Assembly: GCA_018654745.1 (NCBI GenBank)
Contig: JABILA010000039.1
Location: forward strand, 1-41,824
Length of the DNA: 41,824 nucleotides
DNA from: Alphaproteobacteria bacterium
GTDB taxonomy: Bacteria > Pseudomonadota > Alphaproteobacteria > UBA2966
Reading direction: 5' to 3'
Shown: one piece after another, positions 1 to 7,457 of the stretch
Layout of the letters: the number at the start of each line of letters is the position of its first letter
Position numbering within the stretch: position 1 is the first letter of the stretch
Made by a program: the position numbers and the translations under genes
Notes under the pieces: generated by a model
What the model was told of the DNA's origin: nothing
The model's database searches: none
The model's input: the letters and a program-made list of their open reading frames with translations, nothing else

Positions 1-521
1 AGAACAACCCGATCAGTAAAAATCCCGACCGGATAATTTCTGCCGTCAAATCAGCTACTTGGCATAACCCGACAACAAAAAATCGCTGCAAGTCGTTGGC
101 CGTGTTGGCCATGTTCCCTGCGGCGACGAGGGGGGTTATAGGCCAGTCCCCCGGGACTGTAAAGCACAATATCAAAAAAACTTCAGATAATTGTCAAAGA
201 AGCAAAACCCGCCCTATCTCCTTGTGTTTTCACAGCAAATTCAGTTGTAAAGACGTGGATAAACTGACGTTTGAAGTTTGTTTCAGCAGACATGTGAATT
301 CGTGCAGCGAAAGAATTTCATCCCGGATCAATTCATCCCTGAATTACCCGGCCCGCAAGAAATGATCGGCTGCAGGTCTGACCAAATGATGTTGACCATG
401 ATTTCCTCTATCAAAACAATCCCGCTTTACTTTCATCATTCAAATTCAGAAAATACCTGCACCCACATTTCAGTGTATTCCACATAATCAGATGGGCGGA
501 TTGAACCAGAGGATACATCCT
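1..521. other. non-coding stretch upstream of the sdh/frd-type operon
   Basis: No convincing gene is seen here; short open frames lack ribosome binding sites and recognisable protein sequence. A 7-bp inverted repeat with a 2-nt centre (CAGTCCC / GGGACTG, 144-159) is the only clear dyad. The last 150 bases are AT-rich and probably hold the promoter of the downstream operon, but I could not pick a convincing -35/-10 pair. Confidence 0.5.
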
Positions 522-1250
522 GTGTCGAAATGCGAAGAAAACCTCGAAGTAAAAATCTGGCGCGGTGACTCTTCTGGTGGCGAGTTCATCCGTTACAATG
601 TGCCACGTGAAGAAAGTCAAACCATCCTCGATGTCGTTTACTATGTGCAACGTCACCTTGATCCGCAATTGTCGTATCGATATGCCTGCCGGGTTGGCAT
701 GTGTGGTTCTTGCGGGATGATGGTGAATGGAAAACCGCGCTGGACCTGCCGAACCCACGTAGATTCTGTGCTGAATGGCAACAATGTAACAATCGAACCA
801 TTACGTAATTTGCCAGTGATCAAGGATCTGGCTTGCGACATGACGGATTTCTTTGACAAATGGCGCAAGGCAAAGGGCATCTTTGAACCAACAAAAACAC
901 GTGAGGATGATATTGAGCCGATTTCACCGGAATCCGCAAAACGCAAGATTGTTGCGGCAGCCATCGAGTGCATAAATTGCGCTGTGTGTTATGCAGCCTG
1001 TGATGTTGTTGAGAAAAGCCCTGCATATCTCGGCCCAGCCGCGCTCAACAGAGCCTGGACACTGGTAAATGACGTGCGGGATGGTGGTCAGAAGGAGCGC
1101 TTGCAAGCTGTTGCCGGTGATGCCGGTTGCCATAACTGTCATTCCCAGCAAGGCTGCATGACCTATTGCCCCAACGACTTGAATCCAACGTTATCCATCG
1201 CGGGTTTGAAGCGGGAAACTGTAGCAGCCGCGCTTAAAGGGGAGATTTAG
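522..1250 (+). CDS. sdhB: succinate dehydrogenase/fumarate reductase iron-sulfur subunit
   Basis: Electron-transfer subunit of a complex II-type enzyme, passing electrons between the flavoprotein and the membrane quinone site. About 242 aa from the GTG at 522, which has AGAGGA 8 nt upstream; an in-frame ATG at 492 lacks a Shine-Dalgarno and adds an unusual N-terminus. A plant-type [2Fe-2S] motif is present (Cys56, 61, 64, 76). The C-terminal half has CINCAVCYAAC (Cys150, 153, 156, 160) and a second cluster at Cys203, 206, 212 and 216, ending CPNDLNP. The Pro that usually follows the fourth Cys of the first set is Asp. It is the first gene of a B-C-D-A order operon, with the next ORF 4 nt downstream. 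TAG is its stop, showing amber is an ordinary terminator here. SdhB and FrdB cannot be separated from sequence alone. Confidence 0.93.
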   Translation: MSKCEENLEVKIWRGDSSGGEFIRYNVPREESQTILDVVYYVQRHLDPQLSYRYACRVGMCGSCGMMVNGKPRWTCRTHVDSVLNGNNVTIEPLRNLPVIKDLACDMTDFFDKWRKAKGIFEPTKTREDDIEPISPESAKRKIVAAAIECINCAVCYAACDVVEKSPAYLGPAALNRAWTLVNDVRDGGQKERLQAVAGDAGCHNCHSQQGCMTYCPNDLNPTLSIAGLKRETVAAALKGEI

Positions 1251-1254
1251 ACTG

Positions 1255-1584
1255 ATGGTCGGTGTTCGTCTATATCTGGCCCAAAGGCTTAGTGCGATGA
1301 TCATGGCGCCGCTGGTTCTCGTCCATCTCGTCGTTGTGATTTATGCGGTTCAGGACGGCATTGACGCCCATGAAATTCTCACCCGCACCCGTGGCAGCGT
1401 CTGGTGGGCCACCATGTACGGTTTACTGGTTGCAGCCGCCTCAGTTCATGCTGCGATTGGGCTCAGAGTCATTATTCATGAGCATTCAGAAATTACTGCC
1501 CTGCCCCTGAATATCCTGACCTGGATTATCGGCCTTGCATTATTGACCATGGGAAGCCGCGCCGTCATTGCGGTGACATTGTGA
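1255..1584 (+). CDS. complex II membrane anchor subunit (small, SdhD/FrdC-like)
   Basis: A 109-aa hydrophobic protein with three likely membrane segments (roughly residues 13-35, 52-75 and 83-105). QRLSAMIMAPLVLVHL near the N-terminus and a conserved VHAAIGLR segment near residue 70 match cytochrome b-type anchors, and the His residues in helices 1 and 2 are candidate haem ligands. It lies between the iron-sulfur subunit and the second anchor, and its stop codon overlaps the start of the next gene. Together the two anchors would hold the dehydrogenase on the inner membrane and form the quinone pocket. Assignment as the C or D anchor is uncertain, since these subunits diverge strongly. Confidence 0.75.
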   Translation: MVGVRLYLAQRLSAMIMAPLVLVHLVVVIYAVQDGIDAHEILTRTRGSVWWATMYGLLVAAASVHAAIGLRVIIHEHSEITALPLNILTWIIGLALLTMGSRAVIAVTL

Positions 1585-1925
1585 TGCTGCGCCCTCACCG
1601 TCATCAACCACTTTGGTTTGCCTTTATCCTGCATCGTCTGTCGGGCCTGGGCCTGGCCCTGTTTTTACCAGCTCATTTTTATGTGCTGAGCCTGGCGCTA
1701 ACTAATATTGATGCACTCAACGAAATGCTAAAGTGGACGGAGAATCCGCTGCTCAAATTTGCCGAAGGATGTTTGGTCTTTCTTTTGGCAGTACACATGT
1801 TTGGTGGCCTCAGATTGCTTGCCCTCGAATTCCTTCCCTGGTCTCCCCGACAAAAAACCTACGCAGCGGCAGCGACGGCAACTGCGTTCTTCGTTGCCTG
1901 TAGCTTTTTACTGAACGCGGTGTAA
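1584..1925 (+). CDS. sdhC: complex II cytochrome b-type membrane anchor (SdhC-like)
   Basis: About 113 aa with three membrane segments. The HRLSGLGLALFLPAHF segment near the N-terminus is the hallmark HRxSG...H signature of SdhC cytochrome b subunits, and a later His in VHMFGGLRLL is a likely haem ligand. The ATG at 1584 overlaps the preceding TGA (TGATG), implying translational coupling; a GTG at 1581 is an alternative start. The flavoprotein starts 3 nt after this gene. It would pair with the upstream anchor to bind haem b and quinone. Confidence 0.8.
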   Translation: MLRPHRHQPLWFAFILHRLSGLGLALFLPAHFYVLSLALTNIDALNEMLKWTENPLLKFAEGCLVFLLAVHMFGGLRLLALEFLPWSPRQKTYAAAATATAFFVACSFLLNAV

Positions 1926-1928
1926 TTG

Positions 1929-3671
1929 ATGCTTGAACGCCATGATACCGATATTCTGATCCTGGGTACTGGCGGCGCTGGCCTTTTTGCAGCCTTGCAT
2001 GCAGTCAAAGCTGCACCTGATCTGAACGTCACGATTGCCGTCAAGGGCCTGATCGGGAAGTGCGGCTGCACCCGCATGGTGCAGGGAGGATACAACGTGG
2101 CCTTGTCACCCGGCGATTCCGTGGAACGCCATTTCATGGACACGATTATTGGCGGCAAATGGCTGCCAGATCAGGATATGGCTTGGAAACTATGCGAGAC
2201 CGCCGTAACCCGGGTTCGCGAACTGGAAAACGAGATAGGTTGTTTTTTCGACCGCAACGCCGATGGCAGTCTTCATCACAAAGCGTTTGCAGGTCAGACC
2301 GCAGACCGCACCGTGCACAAGGGCGACCTGACCGGTATTGAGATTATCAGCCGCCTGATGGAGCAAGTGCTGAAACACCCCATCGAGCGAATGGAAGAAC
2401 ATCGCGCCGTTGCCTTCATTCCAAACAAAAACGGTGATGCACTTGCCGGCGTTTTGCTAATCGACATGCGCAATGGTGTGTTCCGGTTTGTACGGGCCAA
2501 AACAGTACTTATGGCTACTGGTGGCGGCCCGACCATGTACCGCTACCACACTCCGTCCGGCGACAAGACCATGGATGGTCAGGCGATGGCCCTGCGACTG
2601 GGCCTGCCATTGCGTGATATGGAGATGGTTCAGTTTCACCCGACTGGCCTGCTGGCGGGTCCTGAATCCCGTATGACTGGCACCGTGTTGGAAGAAGGAC
2701 TGCGCGGCGCCGGCGGCTATTTGTTGGGCGGTGATAACCGACGCTTCATGCTGGACTACGCTGAACGCGGTGAACGGGCAACACGAGATGTTGTCAGCCG
2801 CGGCATGTACGATGAAATCCGAAAGGGTAACACCTCCCCGAATGGCGGTGTTTACATTTCCATGAGCCATCTTGGTCCCGATTCCGTTGCGAATAAATTC
2901 AGCGGCATGGTCAAACGTTGCGCCGATAGTGGCTTTGATCTGGCAAGTGGCTTGGTCGAAGTGGTGCCAACGGCACATTATTTCATGGGCGGTATCGTTG
3001 TGGACACAGACACCCGCACAGAATTGCCAGGTCTGTATGTCGCAGGCGAAGATGCTGGAGGCGCGCACGGCTCCAACCGCTTGGGTGGCAATGGCGTTGC
3101 AAACTCAACTGTTTACGGTGGCATTGCCGGTGATGTCATGGCCAGAGATGCTCTGCAAGAAACGTCGTTGCGAGATCCCGACGAAGCTTTGTTAGAGGCA
3201 GAAATAGCCCGGGCCCGCTATCCGTTTTCCAAAAAGCCCGGCAATATTCATGACCTCCGCGACAAGCTCAAGGAAATCATGTGGAACGATGTTGGTATCA
3301 TGCGAACAGCCGAAGGTTTGCAACGGGCAATTTCTGATATTCGCGAATTGCAGGCAGAACTGATGGAAACAGGCCTTGCCGATCACAACATGAATTTCAA
3401 TTTGACCTGGCATGACTGGATGAACATGCGCAGCCTGGTCGAAATCAGTGAAACCATTGCGACCGCTGCCCTGTCGCGCGAAAATTCACGTGGCGCGCAT
3501 TTTCGTGAAGACTTCCCTGAAGAAGGCGATCTTCCATCTTCCTATTTCACGCTTACCCGCCAGAAAAATGGAAACCTCGATGTGGTTCGTAAAAACGTAG
3601 CCTTCACGATCATCAAACCAGGAGAATCCCTGGTTGAGGATATGTCACCGATTGCGACCGAAGAGCAATAA
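1929..3671 (+). CDS. sdhA: succinate dehydrogenase/fumarate reductase-type flavoprotein subunit
   Basis: FAD-binding catalytic subunit, 580 aa from the ATG at 1929 (a TTG sits one codon earlier). The N-terminus has a dinucleotide-binding GTGGAGLFAALHA motif. The substrate region shows QFHPTGL and EEGLRGAGGYL, and the C-terminal FAD clamp HGSNRLGGNG is intact. At the site where SdhA/FrdA carry the His that covalently binds FAD (SHTxxAQGG), this protein reads GCTRMVQGG, so the His is Cys47. Covalent flavinylation by the usual histidyl bond is therefore not expected. In characterised fumarate reductase, loss of that His impairs succinate oxidation more than fumarate reduction, so this complex may favour reduction or use a related dicarboxylate. 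It closes the B-C-D-A block and is followed one base later by fumarase genes. Confidence 0.9.
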   Translation: MLERHDTDILILGTGGAGLFAALHAVKAAPDLNVTIAVKGLIGKCGCTRMVQGGYNVALSPGDSVERHFMDTIIGGKWLPDQDMAWKLCETAVTRVRELENEIGCFFDRNADGSLHHKAFAGQTADRTVHKGDLTGIEIISRLMEQVLKHPIERMEEHRAVAFIPNKNGDALAGVLLIDMRNGVFRFVRAKTVLMATGGGPTMYRYHTPSGDKTMDGQAMALRLGLPLRDMEMVQFHPTGLLAGPESRMTGTVLEEGLRGAGGYLLGGDNRRFMLDYAERGERATRDVVSRGMYDEIRKGNTSPNGGVYISMSHLGPDSVANKFSGMVKRCADSGFDLASGLVEVVPTAHYFMGGIVVDTDTRTELPGLYVAGEDAGGAHGSNRLGGNGVANSTVYGGIAGDVMARDALQETSLRDPDEALLEAEIARARYPFSKKPGNIHDLRDKLKEIMWNDVGIMRTAEGLQRAISDIRELQAELMETGLADHNMNFNLTWHDWMNMRSLVEISETIATAALSRENSRGAHFREDFPEEGDLPSSYFTLTRQKNGNLDVVRKNVAFTIIKPGESLVEDMSPIATEEQ

Positions 3672-3672
3672 C

Positions 3673-4626
3673 ATGGAGCAAACAATGATTCCCATAGACG
3701 TTGTTCATTCAACGGCGATGACGTTGATGGAAAAAGCCGCAATTGAAATTCCAGACGACTATCTGGCTGGGATCAAGTCCGCAGCCGATGCCGAAGAAGG
3801 GGATCTTTCATCCTTTGTCCTGCAGTCAATGCTGGAAAATTACGAAACGGCGAAGGATGATCGTCGCGCCATGTGTGGTGATACGGGATGTCCACGGTGG
3901 TATGTCAAAATGGGCAATGAAGCCCGGATCGAAGGTGGCCCCGTTTCGCTGGAAACAACACTGCGCAGGGCAACGGCACAGGCCACAAACGAAATTCCGC
4001 TTCGCCCCAATCGAGTTCACCCCTTGTGGCGAACTGACCACAACAACAACATCGGCATCCAGGCACCTGAAATTGAATTTGGCTTTGAGCCTGAGGGTGA
4101 CTGGCTGGATCTTGTTGCTGTCCACAAAGGGGGATTGTTTGGCACTGACTACAGAATGCTGTTTCCGAGTGACGGCATAGAAGGCATCAAAAGGTTTTTC
4201 CTCGACTGTCTGATCGCTTTCGGCAAGCGTGGTCTGGCATGTCAGCCAGCCATTCTTGGCATTGGGCTGGGAGGCAACAAGGATGCCTGTATGGTTCACG
4301 GAAAACGGGCTGCCTGCCTGCGTGTGGTTGGGGACCGTAATCCCGATTCCGAAATTGCCGAACTGGAACTTGAGCTGACGGAACTGGGTAATTCTATTGG
4401 CATGGGTGCCATGGGATTTGTCGGCAACTCTATGGTTATTGATACCCATATTGAAGTTGGCTATTGCCATACTGGCGGCATGCAAATGAGCTTTCATGCC
4501 TTTTGTCTATCTTCACGGCGTGCCTGCGCACGAATCTACCCTGATGGTCGTGTGGAGTACCGCACAGATCCCCGATGGTTCACCCCTTACCAGCGTCGGG
4601 AGACAGTCGAATGGCCTCTAACATGA
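3673..4626 (+). CDS. class I fumarate hydratase alpha subunit (or L-tartrate dehydratase TtdA-like)
   Basis: Two-subunit class I fumarase/tartrate dehydratase alpha chain, 317 aa. It binds the oxygen-sensitive [4Fe-4S] cluster; candidate ligands are Cys68 in CGDTG and Cys residues near LACQPAILGIGLGGNKD and GYCHTGG. It hydrates fumarate to malate or dehydrates a related hydroxy-dicarboxylate together with the beta subunit. The start is the ATG 1 nt after the flavoprotein stop; a frame open 39 nt further upstream overlaps the previous gene and is unlikely. Sitting directly behind a fumarate/succinate enzyme favours fumarase over tartrate dehydratase, but sequence alone does not settle substrate. 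Confidence 0.88.
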   Translation: MEQTMIPIDVVHSTAMTLMEKAAIEIPDDYLAGIKSAADAEEGDLSSFVLQSMLENYETAKDDRRAMCGDTGCPRWYVKMGNEARIEGGPVSLETTLRRATAQATNEIPLRPNRVHPLWRTDHNNNIGIQAPEIEFGFEPEGDWLDLVAVHKGGLFGTDYRMLFPSDGIEGIKRFFLDCLIAFGKRGLACQPAILGIGLGGNKDACMVHGKRAACLRVVGDRNPDSEIAELELELTELGNSIGMGAMGFVGNSMVIDTHIEVGYCHTGGMQMSFHAFCLSSRRACARIYPDGRVEYRTDPRWFTPYQRRETVEWPLT

Positions 4627-5288
4627 AACTGAAGAAAGTAAGTCTGAGCACAACCCCGGACGAATCCGCGCTCAGGTCTCTGGAATTGGGAAACATCGTC
4701 TATCTAAATGGTCTTGTTTATTCGGCACGTGAGGGTGCGTATATCAAGGTAGTCGATGAGGGCACGCCCCTGCCCCTTGATTTACCAGAGCTAAGCGCTG
4801 CCAATTTTCATTGTTCCCCTGCAGCCGCGAAAAGACCGGATGGCAGTTATGATGTGGGCGCAGTTTCCGCAACAGCGTCGTTTCGCTTCAGAAAATGGAT
4901 GGACGGCTGGTTCCGTGCTTCTGGCGCTAGGCTGATCATGGGCAAAGGCGGCATGAGTTCCGATGACTACAAACGCTATTTTGTCCCAAACAACGCTATA
5001 TATTTGACAACGGTTGGGTATGGAACAGGAGCTCTGCTGGGACGCGGCGTGAAACGGGTCCGGGATGTACATTGGCTAAACGAACTGGGTATCGCCCAGG
5101 CAATGTGGATCCTCGAAGTTGAAAACCTCGGTCCGTTCATTGTCGAAAGCGACATGAACGGCAACAGTTTGTTCGAGCGGGAAAACGAAAAGATTTCAGC
5201 AGGGTTGGCCAAACTTTATGAAGGCACTAAACCAGCAGTTCTGAAAAGGTTTGGCGAAACGGATGACCGCAGCGATGAACTCATTTGA
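4623..5288 (+). CDS. class I fumarate hydratase beta subunit
   Basis: The C-terminal (swivelling) domain of class I fumarase as a separate 221-aa protein. The family hallmark GARLIMGKGGMS is present near the middle, together with YFVPNNAIYLTT and a conserved VENLGPFIVESDMNG segment. The ATG at 4623 overlaps the alpha stop as ATGA, typical of translationally coupled subunits; an in-frame ATG at 4611 is possible. It ends 8 nt before, in convergent orientation, the stop of the interrupted amidotransferase frame. Acts with the alpha subunit in the cytoplasm. Confidence 0.87.
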   Translation: MKLKKVSLSTTPDESALRSLELGNIVYLNGLVYSAREGAYIKVVDEGTPLPLDLPELSAANFHCSPAAAKRPDGSYDVGAVSATASFRFRKWMDGWFRASGARLIMGKGGMSSDDYKRYFVPNNAIYLTTVGYGTGALLGRGVKRVRDVHWLNELGIAQAMWILEVENLGPFIVESDMNGNSLFERENEKISAGLAKLYEGTKPAVLKRFGETDDRSDELI

Positions 5289-5538
5289 TGGGTTTGTAAT
5301 CAGAGTAGTACTGAGTTCCCTTGGCGAAATCCGGTTTTGTTTTTCCGTGAAAAACACAGCATTCCAACCACTGCGACAACTCGTTCAGACGCTGTACAGG
5401 ATCAAGGACAGATTCGTCGATACCATATCGCCAGGCCAGATCCGTTCGTTCCGGGTCGCTGTGCAGGGAACGCCAGTCTGCGAGCAAACTTTCTAGGGCA
5501 TCTGTGTCCCTGAAAGGCTGACTGCCTATAGGGCCATC
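5281..5538 (-). pseudogene. C-terminal remainder of the glutamine amidotransferase beyond an in-frame TAG
   Basis: On the minus strand the amidotransferase frame meets TAG at 5541-5539 and then stays open, in the same frame, for another 85 codons to TGA at 5283-5281. The extension contains LADWRSLHSDPERTDLAWRY and IDESVLDPVQR, which match the C-terminal helical tail I associate with full-length proteobacterial relatives (recalled, not searched). There is no frameshift, only a single nonsense codon. It overlaps the end of the convergent fumarase beta gene by 8 bases. Either the gene is a recent pseudogene, the shortened protein is still active, or the base is a sequencing error. Confidence 0.7.
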
Positions 5539-6189
5539 CTAGTATCGCTGCATGATGGCCGTGATCTCCCCGAGATCAAATTCGGGATGATATTGTACGC
5601 CCCAGAACAGATGATTGCCGCGGCGGATTTCAATGGCCTGAACTTCCGACATGGCATTCCCCGCCAGGACTATGGCGTTTTCGGGTAGCCTGGTTACTTC
5701 ATCGAGATGAATAGAGACGGCATCAAACACCTGGCATTTACCCACTAACATGGGATGGGCAAGGCCTGTTTCATTTACCAGTATCTTGCGGCCAATACCC
5801 AGCTCCCTGCCCTTCGGATTAGCTTGAACTTCGCCCCCCAAAGCGACACACATAACTTGCAAGCCCCAGCAGCTGCCAAATACCGGAACACCTGACTCAA
5901 AGGCTTGTCGCGCCAATTCAATCTGGACCTGGACTTCGGGCTGATCGTTGTAAGCATTTAGAGCCGACCCGGTTATGGCAATACCGTCATAATCCTTCAG
6001 CTGACTGCTTTCGGGCAGGCACTCAAGACCATCTTCAACCGGTCTGGCGATCCGGATATCCAGTGACGGGCACAGCGATTGCAGCGTTCGGGCATAGCCA
6101 TCGCCCGTCGCCCTTCCGCCACAGGCAATCGTTTGCGCATTCGTCTCAGCTGCGTTTCCGTCAATAATGAGAATTCGGGTTTGCTTCAT
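5539..6189 (-). CDS. class I glutamine amidotransferase (GMP synthase-like), amber-truncated
   Basis: A 216-aa class I (Cys-His-Glu triad) amidotransferase domain: nucleophile elbow GSCWGLQV with Cys107, and the WGVQYHPEFD segment with His201 and Glu203. The catalytic domain is complete, but the reading frame continues past the TAG stop as a typical C-terminal tail (see the adjacent entry). It starts 9 nt after the alcohol dehydrogenase stop region, on the same strand as the glutamine-synthetase-like gene, so the three probably form an operon. By analogy with the Puu polyamine pathway, such hydrolases can release glutamate from gamma-glutamyl intermediates; that role here is inference. GMP synthase itself is unlikely, since the synthetase domain is absent. 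Confidence 0.85.
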   Translation of the reverse strand: MKQTRILIIDGNAAETNAQTIACGGRATGDGYARTLQSLCPSLDIRIARPVEDGLECLPESSQLKDYDGIAITGSALNAYNDQPEVQVQIELARQAFESGVPVFGSCWGLQVMCVALGGEVQANPKGRELGIGRKILVNETGLAHPMLVGKCQVFDAVSIHLDEVTRLPENAIVLAGNAMSEVQAIEIRRGNHLFWGVQYHPEFDLGEITAIMQRY

Positions 6190-6198
6190 CTGCGTTCT

Positions 6199-7365
6199 CT
6201 ACAAGTTTCCCTGCACGGCTTTCAAAAAAATCTCCGAATATTCTCCGGCAGTCAGGGCAACCGGATTGCCGCCAGCGGATGGATCGTTCCAGGCCATCTC
6301 GCCGATGTCTTCAGCCCGGTCGGCGGGAATGCCAATGGCCGCAAGGTCATTAGGGATATCCATGCCTTCACGAAAGTTCAGCACCCATTTCAGAACACCT
6401 TCATAATTTGCATCCGGCAAGTCCAGCGTTCGCCCCAGCAATATCATGCGATCTGATATGGCGTCCCGGTTGGCTGCCATCACATAGGGCAACAGGATCG
6501 CATTGGCCAAACCATGGTGGGCGTTGTAAACGGCACCAACTGGATGCGCCAGGGCATGCACCCCACCAAGGCCTTTCTGGAAAGCCGTGGCCCCCATGGA
6601 AGCCGCAGCCAGCATGTCCGCCCGTGCCTCAATATCATTTCCATTGGCGAAGGCCCTGGGCAACGCGTCCGCAATCAGGCGCATACCTTCCAGCGCGATG
6701 CCGTCCGCCATGGGATGATAACCCGGGGCACAAAGGGCCTCAAAGCAATGCACAAAAGCGTCGATGCCTGTTGCTGCTGTTATATGTGGCGGCAAGCCAC
6801 ATGTCAGTTCAGGATCGGAAATGACGATGCCTGGCAACATGGTCGGATGGAAAATGATTTTTTTCTGGTGGAGATCATCGTTGGTGATCACGCTGGCCCG
6901 ACCAACCTCTGACCCCGTACCGGAAGTCGTGGGCACGGCAACAACAGGAGCTATATGATCGGTGTTGACCCGGGTCCAGTTGTCGCCAACATCCTCAAAA
7001 TCCCAGAGCGGACGGTCCTGACCCACCATCAGGGCAATCGCCTTGGCCGCATCCAGGGCACTGCCGCCGCCAAAGGCGATGATCCCGTCGTGCTGCCCGG
7101 CCTTGCAGGCGGCGACACCTGCATCGACATTGCCCCCGACCGGGTTTCCCTGAACGTCGGCGAACAGACCGGTTGGCATACCCGCCGCTTCATTGGCCTG
7201 CAACGCGTTCCGGATCATGGGCAATTCCCTGAGGCCTTCGTCTGTCACCAGCAACGGCCTTGTCATGCCCAGTTCACGACAGGCGTTCGCCAGTTCGTTG
7301 ATAGCACCAGGGCCGAACTTGATATTGGTAGGATAATTCCAGTTTCCTGTGATTGTCCTGCTCAT
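6199..7365 (-). CDS. iron-containing (group III) alcohol dehydrogenase
   Basis: A 388-aa Fe-ADH family NAD(P)-dependent dehydrogenase. GGGSALDAAKAIA is the nucleotide-binding motif, followed by VPTTSGTGSE. The metal ligands lie in TAATGIDAFVHCFE and HALAHPVGAVYNAHHGLANA (Asp/His residues). The start at ATG 7365 gives the usual family N-terminus; a longer frame adds 24 residues unlike the family. It lies between a glutamine-synthetase-like ligase and an amidotransferase, so the natural substrate may be the hydroxyl of a gamma-glutamylated amino alcohol, which is an inference from context. Methanol or 1,3-propanediol-type activity is the alternative. Confidence 0.88.
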   Translation of the reverse strand: MSRTITGNWNYPTNIKFGPGAINELANACRELGMTRPLLVTDEGLRELPMIRNALQANEAAGMPTGLFADVQGNPVGGNVDAGVAACKAGQHDGIIAFGGGSALDAAKAIALMVGQDRPLWDFEDVGDNWTRVNTDHIAPVVAVPTTSGTGSEVGRASVITNDDLHQKKIIFHPTMLPGIVISDPELTCGLPPHITAATGIDAFVHCFEALCAPGYHPMADGIALEGMRLIADALPRAFANGNDIEARADMLAAASMGATAFQKGLGGVHALAHPVGAVYNAHHGLANAILLPYVMAANRDAISDRMILLGRTLDLPDANYEGVLKWVLNFREGMDIPNDLAAIGIPADRAEDIGEMAWNDPSAGGNPVALTAGEYSEIFLKAVQGNL

Positions 7366-7457
7366 GATCGTGTCTCCGGATATCGTTGGCTTGTTATACC
7401 TTTGTCCGCAAGTGAATGCTTTTGGAGCACTCCTCAAGATGGTTTGTCGTCGGGGTT

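Noticed and set aside
2457..3068. 203-codon minus-strand ORF opposite sdhA
   Set aside because: Lies wholly within a well-supported flavoprotein gene; His/Ala-rich shadow sequence without family features or ribosome binding site.
3826..4497. 223-codon minus-strand ORF opposite the fumarase alpha gene
   Set aside because: Antisense shadow of a conserved enzyme; no recognisable domain.
5539..5541. The TAG in the amidotransferase as a pyrrolysine codon (an MttB homologue is nearby)
   Set aside because: The MttB-like gene has no in-frame TAG, several genes use TAG as stop, and no pyl genes are visible.
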